Below are positions 1 through 7,988 of a stretch of DNA of 64,000 bases, piece by piece; position 1 is the first letter of the stretch; every line of letters begins with the position of its first letter. The stretch spans positions 402,214 through 466,213 of the forward strand of contig NZ_LT727813.1 of assembly GCF_900162665.1 (NCBI RefSeq), given 5' to 3'. The translations under genes and the position numbers were made by a program. Origin of the DNA: Oceanobacillus sojae (GTDB lineage Bacteria; Bacillota; Bacilli; Bacillales; Amphibacillaceae). The notes beneath the pieces are model-generated. The model searched no databases. It was given only the letters and a program-made list of their open reading frames with translations, and was not told where the DNA came from.

Positions 1-428
1 AAAAAGAAAACCATCGTTCCTATAAAGGAAAAAATGATTGCTCCAGTCATTCTTTGGAATAAAGTCGGTGCAGGAGATAATAAGTAAACGACAACCAGAC
101 CTAAGCCTGCCCATTCAATCGTTCCTGTTGTGGTAGGTTCAACTAAACGATTCTGTGTAATAAGCTGCATCACAAGCCCGGACATCGCCATGGCGGCTCC
201 GGTAAGCATTAATGCGGCTGTTCTTGGAATACGGGTGATGAAAAACATATCCATTCCATCTTCTTTTCCCCGTATATCATAAACTCCTACAAGCATGGAA
301 ATAATACCTAAAATAATAACAATGATGACTGCTAATATAAAAGGCTTTGTCCATATTTTTTGATGATTTGAATGCAGGGGCTGAGAATTCCCAGCCCCGA
401 ACATTTTTTGTATTGTATTTTTTAGCAC
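1..428 (-). CDS. FecCD-type iron-siderophore ABC permease (partial, C-terminus outside window)
   Basis: Reading the minus strand from a GTG at 428, preceded by AGGAG, gives an open frame that runs off the left edge of the window. A first membrane segment lies near residues 30-50. It is followed by RIPRTAALMLTGAAMAMSG and then an EPTTTGTIEWAGLGL stretch, both typical of the FecCD permease family and closest to YclN/FatD-type petrobactin permeases. The gene starts 20 bp after the binding-protein stop, so the two are cotranscribed. It should form half of the membrane channel for Fe-siderophore import. Only about 142 residues are visible. Confidence 0.88.
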   Translation of the reverse strand, partial: MLKNTIQKMFGAGNSQPLHSNHQKIWTKPFILAVIIVIILGIISMLVGVYDIRGKEDGMDMFFITRIPRTAALMLTGAAMAMSGLVMQLITQNRLVEPTTTGTIEWAGLGLVVVYLLSPAPTLFQRMTGAIIFSFIGTMVFF

Positions 429-448
429 TATAGTTATACTCCTCTATA

Positions 449-1504
449 CTATTCAGCTAAAGTATTTGCAAGATCTTCAAATAATTTAGTAAATGTTTGT
501 ATGGATTCATTTGTATAGGTATCTGCCGGTGCATAAACTATTTGTCCTTCAGTAACAGCAGTTGTGTTTTGAAGTGCAGGTGCATTATCAATGACATCCT
601 GAGCAGGGGTTGCCTCCTCTTCAGATGATATAGCAGCATCACGGTCCATTACGAAAATCCAGTCAGGGTCTGTTTCTGCAATAGCTTCAACAGAAATATC
701 ATCGCCTTGGTGGTCTGCAGAAGCCTGGTCAATTTCTAATGCCGGAGTCCAGTCAAAAATGTCGTATAATGGTCCCCATACACGGCCGGAATGAGGAGCT
801 GCAAAATTAATGTCTCCACCAGATACGATAACACTCATTATTGTATCCGTTCCGTTATAAGCAGCTTTAGCATCTTCAATCGCTTGATCAAAATCAGCTG
901 TCAATTGTTCAGCTTCCTCATTTTTATCAAAAATTTGTCCAAGAGAGTTTGTAACATCCTTAAATCCGTTTTCTAAGTTTTCTCCAGGTGTGTCAGCTTC
1001 TTCGGAAACATCAAAGTTAAGATCAATAACAGCTGCATTTGGCACTAATTCTTTTATATCTTCGTAATAATTGCCAAATCTTTGTCCGACAATGACAAGA
1101 TCAGGGTCTACCGCTGCGATAATTTCAAGGTTTGGTTCACGGTGGTTCCCAATGTTTTCAATTGATTCATCAGTTGCATAAGCAATATTTTCAGGTATTA
1201 AATCTCTTGGAGCAGCTGCTAATTCAATGCCCCAGTCAGATAATGTTTGAAAAGTTCTACTATCTAAAGAAACCACATTCTTTGGATTTACTGGAACTTC
1301 AACTGTTCCATGAGCATCCGTAATTTCAACCGTTGTATCTTCAGCAGAATCCTCTGCTCCTTCATCCGTTTCAGCAGAATCGCTTGTCTGGTCATCAGCA
1401 TTTTCATTTTCATCCCCTGAATTTGAACAAGCTGCCAGCATCAATGCAAAGATAGCGAAGATTGCTATAATAAACGTTGACTTGAAAAAATTTGATTTTC
1501 TCAT
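449..1504 (-). CDS. Iron-siderophore ABC transporter substrate-binding lipoprotein (YclQ/FatB-like)
   Basis: A 351-aa protein with a lipoprotein signal peptide; the lipobox LAAC puts the lipidated cysteine at residue 26. An acidic Asp/Glu-rich linker (residues 30-58) tethers a periplasmic-binding-protein fold that begins VEITDAHGTVEVPVNPKNVV, as in class III siderophore-binding proteins (TroA/FhuD superfamily). It captures the ferric siderophore at the outer membrane face and feeds the permease encoded just downstream. A Fur box lies about 140 bp upstream. Overall order and motifs resemble YclQ of the B. subtilis petrobactin system, but the ligand cannot be fixed from sequence alone. Confidence 0.9.
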   Translation of the reverse strand: MRKSNFFKSTFIIAIFAIFALMLAACSNSGDENENADDQTSDSAETDEGAEDSAEDTTVEITDAHGTVEVPVNPKNVVSLDSRTFQTLSDWGIELAAAPRDLIPENIAYATDESIENIGNHREPNLEIIAAVDPDLVIVGQRFGNYYEDIKELVPNAAVIDLNFDVSEEADTPGENLENGFKDVTNSLGQIFDKNEEAEQLTADFDQAIEDAKAAYNGTDTIMSVIVSGGDINFAAPHSGRVWGPLYDIFDWTPALEIDQASADHQGDDISVEAIAETDPDWIFVMDRDAAISSEEEATPAQDVIDNAPALQNTTAVTEGQIVYAPADTYTNESIQTFTKLFEDLANTLAE

Positions 1505-1643
1505 TCTCCTACCTCTTCCTTTATGTATATTTTATTAATGATTAGACTATTGAATTGATCAAATGAATATCTGCGTTATATTTGTAGCGCATGATTTAAA
1601 TAATAATTATTATTTCTATTTTTGTTATAACATAACTTTTTTT

Positions 1644-1662
1644 GATAATGATAATCAATCTC
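1644..1662. promoter_or_regulatory. Fur box upstream of binding-protein gene
   Basis: The 19 bases GATAATGATAATCAATCTC match the classical Fur consensus (GATAATGATWATCATTATC) at 15 of 19 positions. They lie in the AT-rich leader between the ATPase and the lipoprotein genes, upstream of the lipoprotein start at 1504. This supports iron-dependent repression of the 1504-to-1 transcript. Confidence 0.8.
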
Positions 1663-1811
1663 AATTAGTATGTTTAAAGTATATCAAATTAAGAATCGTT
1701 GTCAACAGTATTTTGAAATTTATATATTATACAATAATCACTAATTCGAATGTTCCTTTACTCTCGTTTTATCATGAGCAGGCCGGGAAAATACATGTTC
1801 CACATCATAGA

Positions 1812-1843
1812 CATGCGTGCTTCCTATACAAGAAGCACGCATG
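1812..1843. repeat. Perfect 12-bp inverted repeat, 8-nt loop
   Basis: The arms CATGCGTGCTTC and GAAGCACGCATG are perfectly complementary. The hairpin lies 125 bp past the stop of the ATPase gene on the minus strand. Neither side has a T-tract, so it is not a standard intrinsic terminator. It may be an mRNA 3' end stabiliser or a protein site. Confidence 0.6.
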
Positions 1844-1968
1844 AATTAGAATAGTCGTTGTCAGTTAACTGTCACAAAGAAGACGAGTTCTCAGGCAGGT
1901 GTTTATTGAGAAAACCATCACCTGACCAACTTGTTGGCATTCGGAAGCTCCAAACGGTTCATTTTCAT

Positions 1969-2739
1969 TTAACTTATATGCGAATCAAAGTATACACAAA
2001 AACGGCAGCCGTTTTGCATGTGGACTGGAATATGCATATCATAGACTTCGTTTAATGCCTCTGAATTAATAATTTCGTGTGTTGGACCATCTTTTATCAG
2101 ATGTCCATCTTTTAAAGCTACAATGTAATCCGAATAAACAGAAGCAAAGTTAATATCATGCAATACAATTACAACCGTTTTACCCAGCTCATCAACAAGC
2201 TTGCGTAATATTTTCATAATTTGTACAGAATGCTTCATATCCAGATTATTCAATGGCTCATCCAGTAGAATATATTCTGTATCCTGGGCAATAACCATGG
2301 AAATAAATGCCCGCTGCTTTTGACCTCCGGACAGTTCATCCAAGAATTTATGCTGGATATCTGTTAAGTTCAGATATTCGATTGCCTGATCAACGATTCG
2401 GTTATCCTCCTTATTTAGACGGCCTTTTGAGTAAGGATAGCGGCCAAATGATACCAATTGCCGGATCGTCAATTTTACGTTAAAAAAGTTTGATTGTCTT
2501 AAAATGGCAATGCGCTTGGCAAAATCATTAGATTTCATATTCTTTATATTGTTTTTATCAAGTAATACATCTCCAGTGTCTGCATCAAGCAGACGGCTTA
2601 CCATGGAGAGCAGCGTTGATTTCCCTGCACCATTTGGTCCAATAAACGACGTAATTTTGTTAGGCTTAATTTGAACCGATACATCTTTTATAATAGGTTT
2701 ATTTCCAAACCTCTTTGTCAATCCTTTAATTTCGATCAT
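1969..2739 (-). CDS. Iron-siderophore ABC transporter ATP-binding protein (YclP-like)
   Basis: A 256-aa ABC ATPase that energises ferric siderophore import with the neighbouring permease and lipoprotein. Walker A is GPNGAGKST (about residues 34-42), the signature is LSGGQKQ, and Walker B is YILLDEP followed by LNNLDMKHSVQIMK. The H-loop histidine is in VIVLHDINFAS. The run of motifs is very close to B. subtilis YclP. It is transcribed separately from the lipoprotein gene: 464 bp with a Fur box separate them, and two Fur-like boxes lie upstream of this gene. This split arrangement differs from the single yclNOPQ operon. Confidence 0.92.
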   Translation of the reverse strand: MIEIKGLTKRFGNKPIIKDVSVQIKPNKITSFIGPNGAGKSTLLSMVSRLLDADTGDVLLDKNNIKNMKSNDFAKRIAILRQSNFFNVKLTIRQLVSFGRYPYSKGRLNKEDNRIVDQAIEYLNLTDIQHKFLDELSGGQKQRAFISMVIAQDTEYILLDEPLNNLDMKHSVQIMKILRKLVDELGKTVVIVLHDINFASVYSDYIVALKDGHLIKDGPTHEIINSEALNEVYDMHIPVHMQNGCRFCVYFDSHIS

Positions 2740-2899
2740 CTCGCAGCCCCTACTTTCTTTAAGTATTAACTAGCAAATAGAAGTAAGTGAAAAAGCATTA
2801 GTATGTAACCGAATGCTAAATCTTCCATATATGCAATGCCTTTCTCTGCATGAATTCATCAAACTTCCTTATTTTTAAAATTCATTCAAACTTCATGCA

Positions 2900-2955
2900 G
2901 ATAATAATCATTATCAAATTCCAATCATTCTAAATAATAATGATATTCATTATCA
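2900..2955. promoter_or_regulatory. Two adjacent Fur boxes upstream of ATPase gene
   Basis: GATAATAATCATTATC at 2900-2915 is a near-perfect Fur palindrome. A second match, AATAATGATATTCATTATC, lies at about 2937-2955. They sit 160-215 bp upstream of the ATPase start at 2739. This predicts iron repression, possibly with cooperative Fur binding. Confidence 0.8.
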
Positions 2956-3030
2956 ATTAGATACCAATACCTAGTATATCAAATTTTCAGCCATCGTCAA
3001 TGGAAGTTTCATATTAATTAGAGAATAACA

Positions 3031-3062
3031 AAAAAAACTGCCCTTATTGGCAGTTTTTTTTG
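3031..3062. terminator. Bidirectional intrinsic terminator
   Basis: The 12-bp arms AAAAAAACTGCC and GGCAGTTTTTTT flank a 6-nt loop. A/T runs on both sides let it work in either direction. It lies about 100 bp past the stop of the minus-strand DsbA-family gene and separates it from the iron-uptake locus. Confidence 0.85.
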
Positions 3063-3157
3063 ATTTACGTTCAATTTTTTGTCATATTCATCATCGTTAA
3101 TGCTAAATAAAGGAAAGTTCCCTTTCATTTACAGCGACACGGATAATCGCTTCTTCT

Positions 3158-3874
3158 TTATTTATTCTCACATCCATCACCAGTACAGTAGGATGTTTTA
3201 TTCTCATTTGGGTTTAATGATTGCAAAACAGGCTTTTCCTGCTCCTCCTGCCAAACCTTTTCAAGTACTTGAGTAAAGGTCTCTTGCGGCTGTGCGCCAG
3301 AAACAGCGTATTTTTCATTAAATACGAAGAAAGGAACTCCCTGGACACCAAGCTGTTTTGCTAAATCTATATCTTCATTGACTTTATTACGAAATTTACA
3401 GCTGTCTAATACATTTTCAGCATCTTCTCTATTTAAACCTGCTTCTTCAGCCAGCCGGATCAATGTATTTTTATCACTCAGCAGCTCAGAATCGGTAAAA
3501 TGCGCTTGAAATAAACGTTCCGTTAGCTCAGCTTCTTTTTTATTTTCAGTAGCCAGCTTAGCAATTCGATGCGCATCAAAGGTATTACTATACTTCATCG
3601 TATCAAAGCGGTAAGTTAAACCAACCTCTTCAGCTTGATCCGCTACTTGTTTATTCATTACAGATACCTGCTCTAAAGGGATACCCTTCAGCTCAGAAAA
3701 TGTCTCATCATACTTTTTATCTGGGACATGCTGCGCAGCCGGGTCGAGCTGATAGCTTCTAAATTGCACAGCTACTTGATCACGATGTGGAAAATTCTCC
3801 AACGCGTGTTCAAACCGGCGTTTTCCAATATAACAAAATGGGCATACAAAGTCAGACCATATTTCAACTTTCAT
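3158..3874 (-). CDS. DsbA-family oxidoreductase, FrnE type, with C-terminal CX4C
   Basis: A 238-aa thioredoxin-fold protein with CPFC at residues 11-14 in the context WSDFVCPFCYIGKRR, typical of the FrnE/YwbO branch of DsbA-like proteins. The cis-Pro region is QGVPFFVFN, and the long helical insert expected of this branch is present. There is no signal peptide, so it acts in the cytoplasm, probably in thiol/disulfide exchange or oxidative-stress protection. The last residues carry a second cysteine pair, C230-TGDG-C235 (CX4C), like the extra pair described for Deinococcus FrnE. RBS GAGGTG lies just upstream of the ATG. It is flanked by its own terminator. Confidence 0.87.
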   Translation of the reverse strand: MKVEIWSDFVCPFCYIGKRRFEHALENFPHRDQVAVQFRSYQLDPAAQHVPDKKYDETFSELKGIPLEQVSVMNKQVADQAEEVGLTYRFDTMKYSNTFDAHRIAKLATENKKEAELTERLFQAHFTDSELLSDKNTLIRLAEEAGLNREDAENVLDSCKFRNKVNEDIDLAKQLGVQGVPFFVFNEKYAVSGAQPQETFTQVLEKVWQEEQEKPVLQSLNPNENKTSYCTGDGCENK

Positions 3875-3998
3875 TTATGTTCACCTCAATTTCCTCACTT
3901 ATTTTAGCACAAGGAAACCTGGGAACAAAGTAATCTGCATTCATCCTCGTCAATGACAATACTCACATCTAAAATATCAGGGAGATAGCGCGGAAGAA

Positions 3999-4448
3999 TC
4001 AGTAATTTCTTTTATCCTCTATTGCCCCATCCGCCCGATAAATGGTTAAGGATGTCCCTTTATTTTTGGCAATTTCCGCTGCTCTTTTCACTGCTTCCTC
4101 TTTGTTATCAAATATTTGACTTGCCTGGCTGGAGCCTGCAGACGCTATAGCCCAGCCTTCATCATGGCTATAGACCTCTTCTCCTTCTTCCAGCCGTTCC
4201 GGGTTATTTGTTTTTTCTTTCCCTTCTTTAGAGCGCTGTGTTGGTTTTCCGCTTTTTTCATAGCTGCGAATCTCTTCTTTATCGGCATTATCATACCATT
4301 CCTTCGCCTGCTCAATGGCTATAGGAATAGCCCGTCCTTCCTGATAGCCGTCATCAAGCATAGAATTAGCAATATCAATGGCTTTTTTAAGAACAGGTTT
4401 TTCAAGATTTTTCATAGAGCTTGGATAATCATTCATTGTCCAAACCAT
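3999..4448 (-). CDS. YdaT-like protein with DUF2188 domain
   Basis: The best start is the ATG at 4448, which follows AAGGAGG at 7 nt spacing; the open frame extends upstream without an RBS. The resulting protein is 149 aa. The N-terminal half (MVWTMNDYPSSMKNLEKPV onward) resembles the ChaB/YdaT-like region that precedes DUF2188. The C-terminal half (about residues 90-149, GWAIASAGSSQASQIFDNKE then AAEIAKNKGTSLTIYRADG) is a DUF2188 module. Such proteins are linked with general stress in Bacillus, but the biochemical role is unknown. It is soluble and highly charged. Confidence 0.75.
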   Translation of the reverse strand: MVWTMNDYPSSMKNLEKPVLKKAIDIANSMLDDGYQEGRAIPIAIEQAKEWYDNADKEEIRSYEKSGKPTQRSKEGKEKTNNPERLEEGEEVYSHDEGWAIASAGSSQASQIFDNKEEAVKRAAEIAKNKGTSLTIYRADGAIEDKRNY

Positions 4449-4512
4449 TAAAAACGCCTCCTTTTTATATGGAGTTTTCCCGTTTCGCATAGCATAAAAC
4501 ATCTTTATCCAT

Positions 4513-4543
4513 AAAAAAGCACGGGATTACTCCCGCGCTTTTT
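4513..4543 (-). terminator. Intrinsic terminator of fni
   Basis: On the minus strand the hairpin AAAAAGCGCGGGA/TCCCGTGCTTTTTT follows the fni stop codon directly and ends in a T-run. It is followed by the DUF2188 gene. Confidence 0.8.
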
Positions 4544-5592
4544 CACGTATCTAATAGCGACCTTCCATTAATGGAGACACGCTTCGTATTTTTCAGTTCA
4601 TCAAGATTGACAGCGCCAATGCCGAACATCGTCATTTTCAGCTCTAATTCTAATTGCTCCATTGTTTGAACAACAGCTTCTGCTGATTCAGTCGCTGCCT
4701 GAAGCAGATGTCTTGCATAACCGATAATATCTGCACCGATTGTAATTGCTTTTGCAGCATCTACTCCTGTTTTCATGCCGCCGCTTGCGACAAGCGGCGA
4801 ATCGGGAAGCTGGCTGCGTACAGACACCAGACAATCCTTCGTTGGATTTCCCCAATTATTAAACGCTTCTGCGGCTGCTTTCTTTAATGGGTCCTTGGAA
4901 CGTAACTTCTCAACCTGACTCCATGACGTCCCGCCAGCTCCGGCAACATCAATGTATGCTATTCCTGCATTATAAAGTCTTTTGGCAGCTTCTCCATCAA
5001 TCCCGAAGCCTACTTCTTTCACGCCGACTGGTGCATTTACCTGCTTACAGACCTGTTCAATCTTCGGCAGCAAGTCTTTAAAATTTAAATCGCCGCCATC
5101 CTGTACTGCTTCCTGCAACGAATTTAAGTGCAGGACAATAGAATCGGCCTCTGTCTTATCTATAATACGCTGACATTCTTCTGCTCCGTAGCCGTAATTT
5201 AATTGAACAGCTCCAATATTTACAATTAACGGCACTGTTGGAGCCTGCTGACGGATAAGGAAGGATTCTTTATGCTGATCACTTTCTAGAAATGCCCTTG
5301 TTGAACCGATTGCTAAAGCCCATCCTTTTTGTTCCGCAGCCAAAGCTAAATTTTGATTGATGGTTGTCGCCAGCTCTGAACCGCCTGTCATGGAACTGAC
5401 AAGAAATGGCGCCTGTAAAGCTTTGTTTAAGAATGACGTTGCAAGTGAAATATCAGCAAAGTCAATCTCCGGCAAAGCATTATGGAGAAAATGAATTCCT
5501 TCCAGCCCAGTTGATTTATTGACGCCCTCTACCTCTCCCTCAAGGCAAAGACGGATATGTTCTGTTTTACGTTGGTTGATTCCTTTTTCCAT
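4543..5592 (-). CDS. fni: Type 2 isopentenyl-diphosphate delta-isomerase
   Basis: This 349-aa FMN-dependent enzyme interconverts isopentenyl and dimethylallyl diphosphate for isoprenoid synthesis. Diagnostic segments are R-K-T-E-H-I near residues 7-12, SSMTGGS (FMN site), AIGSTRAFLE, GVKEVGFGI, DVAGAGGTSW and the C-terminal FGIGAVNL. Length matches the type 2 family, and no type 1 Nudix isomerase features are present. It has an RBS (GCGAGGG) and a terminator right at the stop, so it is monocistronic. Confidence 0.95.
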   Translation of the reverse strand: MEKGINQRKTEHIRLCLEGEVEGVNKSTGLEGIHFLHNALPEIDFADISLATSFLNKALQAPFLVSSMTGGSELATTINQNLALAAEQKGWALAIGSTRAFLESDQHKESFLIRQQAPTVPLIVNIGAVQLNYGYGAEECQRIIDKTEADSIVLHLNSLQEAVQDGGDLNFKDLLPKIEQVCKQVNAPVGVKEVGFGIDGEAAKRLYNAGIAYIDVAGAGGTSWSQVEKLRSKDPLKKAAAEAFNNWGNPTKDCLVSVRSQLPDSPLVASGGMKTGVDAAKAITIGADIIGYARHLLQAATESAEAVVQTMEQLELELKMTMFGIGAVNLDELKNTKRVSINGRSLLDT

Positions 5593-5809
5593 AAATGTCC
5601 CTCGCTTATCTCAATTTAGTACTATATCTAGTGTACTTGTTTCGTGAAATAAATGAAAGATAAATGATGCTGTCCCTGCATACTTACGAAATAAAAATAA
5701 ATATTTCTGAACAGCTCATTTTTCAGGAACTTTTATCATATAAAATTCAGATTATACTCTTATTTTCTGTTATAATAATACTACTTATTTATGTTTTTGG
5801 GAGGAAATA

Positions 5810-6352
5810 ATGAAAAGAAACCACGCAAAAGCTTTTGCCACAAAAGCACATCAAGGACAAGTACGAAAAAATTCAAGTGAGCCTTATATTACCCATCCTA
5901 TCCGCGTAGGAGAACGCTTGGAAAAAGAAGGCTGTTCGGATGATTTAATCAGCGCAGGCTATTTACATGATGTTGTCGAGGATACCAATGTCAGTATAAA
6001 AGATATTGAACAGCAATTTGGAAAACAGGTTGCGGATCTTGTTGCTTCTCATACAGAGGATAAATCAAAATCCTGGTGGGAAAGGAAAAAGGCAACGGTA
6101 GATCATTTAAAAGATGCTCCAAAAGAAGTGAAATATCTGATTATTGCGGATAAACTGGATAATCTCTTAGAATTGGAGAAAGAGCATAAAGTGATTGGTG
6201 ATGACATTTGGAAAAACTTCAATGCCGGGTACAGCCAGCAAAAATGGTATAATGAAGAAATTGCTAAACAAATGTATGCTCACTTATCCCCTCAAGAAAT
6301 TCCTCCTTATTTTAAAGAGTTTGAACAGGCTGTAAAGCGTTTTTTCAAATGA
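5810..6352 (+). CDS. Mesh1-like small alarmone hydrolase (HD domain)
   Basis: A 180-aa stand-alone HD-domain protein. It keeps the full hydrolase set known from the N-terminal half of Rel/SpoT and from Mesh1: RKNSSEPYITHP (substrate loop and metal His), GYLHDVVEDT (HD plus ED), and IIADKLDNLLE (the Asp and Asn equivalent to the ADRLHN motif of Rel). There is no synthetase, TGS or ACT domain. The expected role is Mn-dependent removal of the 3'-diphosphate from (p)ppGpp. Mesh1 enzymes can also act on NADPH, so the substrate needs assay. RBS GGGAGG is 7 nt before the ATG. The gene is monocistronic with its own terminator. Confidence 0.8.
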   Translation: MKRNHAKAFATKAHQGQVRKNSSEPYITHPIRVGERLEKEGCSDDLISAGYLHDVVEDTNVSIKDIEQQFGKQVADLVASHTEDKSKSWWERKKATVDHLKDAPKEVKYLIIADKLDNLLELEKEHKVIGDDIWKNFNAGYSQQKWYNEEIAKQMYAHLSPQEIPPYFKEFEQAVKRFFK

Positions 6353-6356
6353 TTAG

Positions 6357-6396
6357 AAAACACCTTCTCTCTAACTAAAAGAAAGAAGGTGTTTTA
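6357..6396 (+). terminator. Intrinsic terminator after HD-domain gene
   Basis: Arms AAAACACCTTCT and AGAAGGTGTTTT flank a short loop a few bases after the stop codon. The opposing minus-strand aldo/keto reductase gene ends at 6426, so it may serve both. Confidence 0.85.
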
Positions 6397-6425
6397 AAAT
6401 TATATAACGCTTCTCATGTTCGAGA

Positions 6426-7250
6426 TTAGCGTTTGTTCATTTCATTTGGATGTGTTCCGCTTCGGACATTGCGATCCAGGCCGTCAATTGTTTTCAGTTC
6501 TTCTTCACTTAACTCAAAATCAAATACGTCCAGATTTTCTTCAATGCGGGAAGGTGTTACTGATTTTGGTATCACAATCAAATCTGATTGCAGGTGCCAG
6601 CGAAGAATCACTTGCGCAATTGTTTTCCCTTTTGCTTCAGCAATTTGCTTAAGAGCTTCATCTTCTAAAACATCTCTGCCGTTCATAAGCGGGCTGTAAG
6701 CTTCTACATGGATGCCTTTTTCTTTACAAAATGCACGCAATTCTTTTTGCTGAAGATATGGGTGGCATTCCACCTGGTTCACAGCAGGAACAACTTCACA
6801 TTCATCTAATAAACGTTGTAAATGCTCCACTTCAAAGTTGCATACGCCTATAGCTTTTGCTTTGCCATCCTTGTATATTTTTTCCAAAGCTTTGTACGTA
6901 TCAATATACTGGTCATATTCCGGAGTCGGCCAGTGAATCAGATATAGATCTACATAATCAGTTCCAAGTCTTTCTAAGCTTGCATCAAATGCTTTTAAGG
7001 TTTCATCATAACCATGGTCTGCATTCCATACTTTGGTTGTAAGGAAAATTTCTTCGCGTGCTACACCACTATTGGCGATTGCCTGTCCAACGCCTTCTTC
7101 GTTTCCATAAACCTTCGCTGTATCAATCGAACGGTAACCAGACTTTAACGCGTGCTCCACAGCAGGAGTCGCTTCTTGATTTTCTACTTTCCAGACTCCA
7201 AAACCAAGCTGCGGCATTTCCAATCCATTATTAAGTGTCACGTATTTCAT
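6426..7250 (-). CDS. Aldo/keto reductase (YvgN/YtbE type)
   Basis: A 274-aa single-domain (beta/alpha)8 NADPH oxidoreductase. The catalytic tetrad is visible: Asp and Tyr in DTAKVYGNE, Lys in LTTKVWN, and His in DLYLIHWP. The NADP-binding end reads IPKSVTPSRIEENLDVFDF. The sequence resembles B. subtilis YvgN, which reduces methylglyoxal and related aldehydes; the substrate here is inferred. RBS GGAGGAG lies upstream of the ATG. It is monocistronic. Confidence 0.92.
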   Translation of the reverse strand: MKYVTLNNGLEMPQLGFGVWKVENQEATPAVEHALKSGYRSIDTAKVYGNEEGVGQAIANSGVAREEIFLTTKVWNADHGYDETLKAFDASLERLGTDYVDLYLIHWPTPEYDQYIDTYKALEKIYKDGKAKAIGVCNFEVEHLQRLLDECEVVPAVNQVECHPYLQQKELRAFCKEKGIHVEAYSPLMNGRDVLEDEALKQIAEAKGKTIAQVILRWHLQSDLIVIPKSVTPSRIEENLDVFDFELSEEELKTIDGLDRNVRSGTHPNEMNKR

Positions 7251-7421
7251 ATTCTCAAGTCTCCTCCAGCAAGTAATTTTATTTCTGTTTGGTACTATTA
7301 GATTGTGTCTTTTTCAAGTAATTCATTTTGATTTTACAATAATAGACAGACAAAACAAAGAAAAGTGCTTCGTACTATTAAAGAATATCCTCACTACATG
7401 GAAAATCCGCAAGCTGTTAAA

Positions 7422-7988
7422 TTATTTTTTTCCGCTTAAAAAACAATTTGTCGTATGGTCATTTACCATGCCGGCTGCCTGCATAAATGAGTAACAGATT
7501 ACCGGCCCGACAAAGGAAAACCCTCTCTTTTTCAAATCCTTGCTTATTTGCTTTGACAAGTCTGTCTGAGCAGGCACATCTTCATGCTTTTTCCACTGAT
7601 TTACAATAGGCTTTCTATCGACGAATCCCCATATATATTGATCGAACGAGCCGAACTCTTCCTGAACCTGTTGGAACGCCTTCGCATTTTTTATTACCGA
7701 TTCAATTTTTCGTCTGTTGCGGATAATTCCCTCATCCTGCATCAATGCTTCTACCTTTTCATCTGAATAAGCAGCGATCACATCTACTTCAAAGTTATCA
7801 AAAGCCCGGCGGTAATTTTCCCGGCGTTTTAGAATTGTAATCCAGCTTAATCCTGCCTGTGCACCTTCCAGGGTCAGCATTTCAAATAGATAGCGGTCGT
7901 CGCCGAAGACCGGAGTCCCCCATTCTTCATCATGATAAGCAATATAAATAGGCTCCTCACTCACCCAGGCGCAGCGTTCCTTACTCAT
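7422..7988 (-). CDS. tag: DNA-3-methyladenine glycosylase I
   Basis: This 188-aa enzyme excises 3-methyladenine from alkylated DNA. The zinc ligands of Tag proteins are all present: Cys6, His19, His178 and Cys182. The conserved YHDEEWG and LEGAQAGLSWITIL segments are clear. The chosen start is the ATG at 7988, which overlaps the upstream sulfurtransferase stop in ATGAGTAA, so the two are translationally coupled; a TTG 12 bp further upstream is also open. The pairing of Tag with a sulfurtransferase probably reflects cotranscription only. Confidence 0.93.
   Translation of the reverse strand: MSKERCAWVSEEPIYIAYHDEEWGTPVFGDDRYLFEMLTLEGAQAGLSWITILKRRENYRRAFDNFEVDVIAAYSDEKVEALMQDEGIIRNRRKIESVIKNAKAFQQVQEEFGSFDQYIWGFVDRKPIVNQWKKHEDVPAQTDLSKQISKDLKKRGFSFVGPVICYSFMQAAGMVNDHTTNCFLSGKK

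Noticed and set aside
1812-1843. Intrinsic terminator of the siderophore ATPase gene.
   Set aside because: The hairpin is strong but has no T-tract on either strand, so it is recorded only as an inverted repeat.
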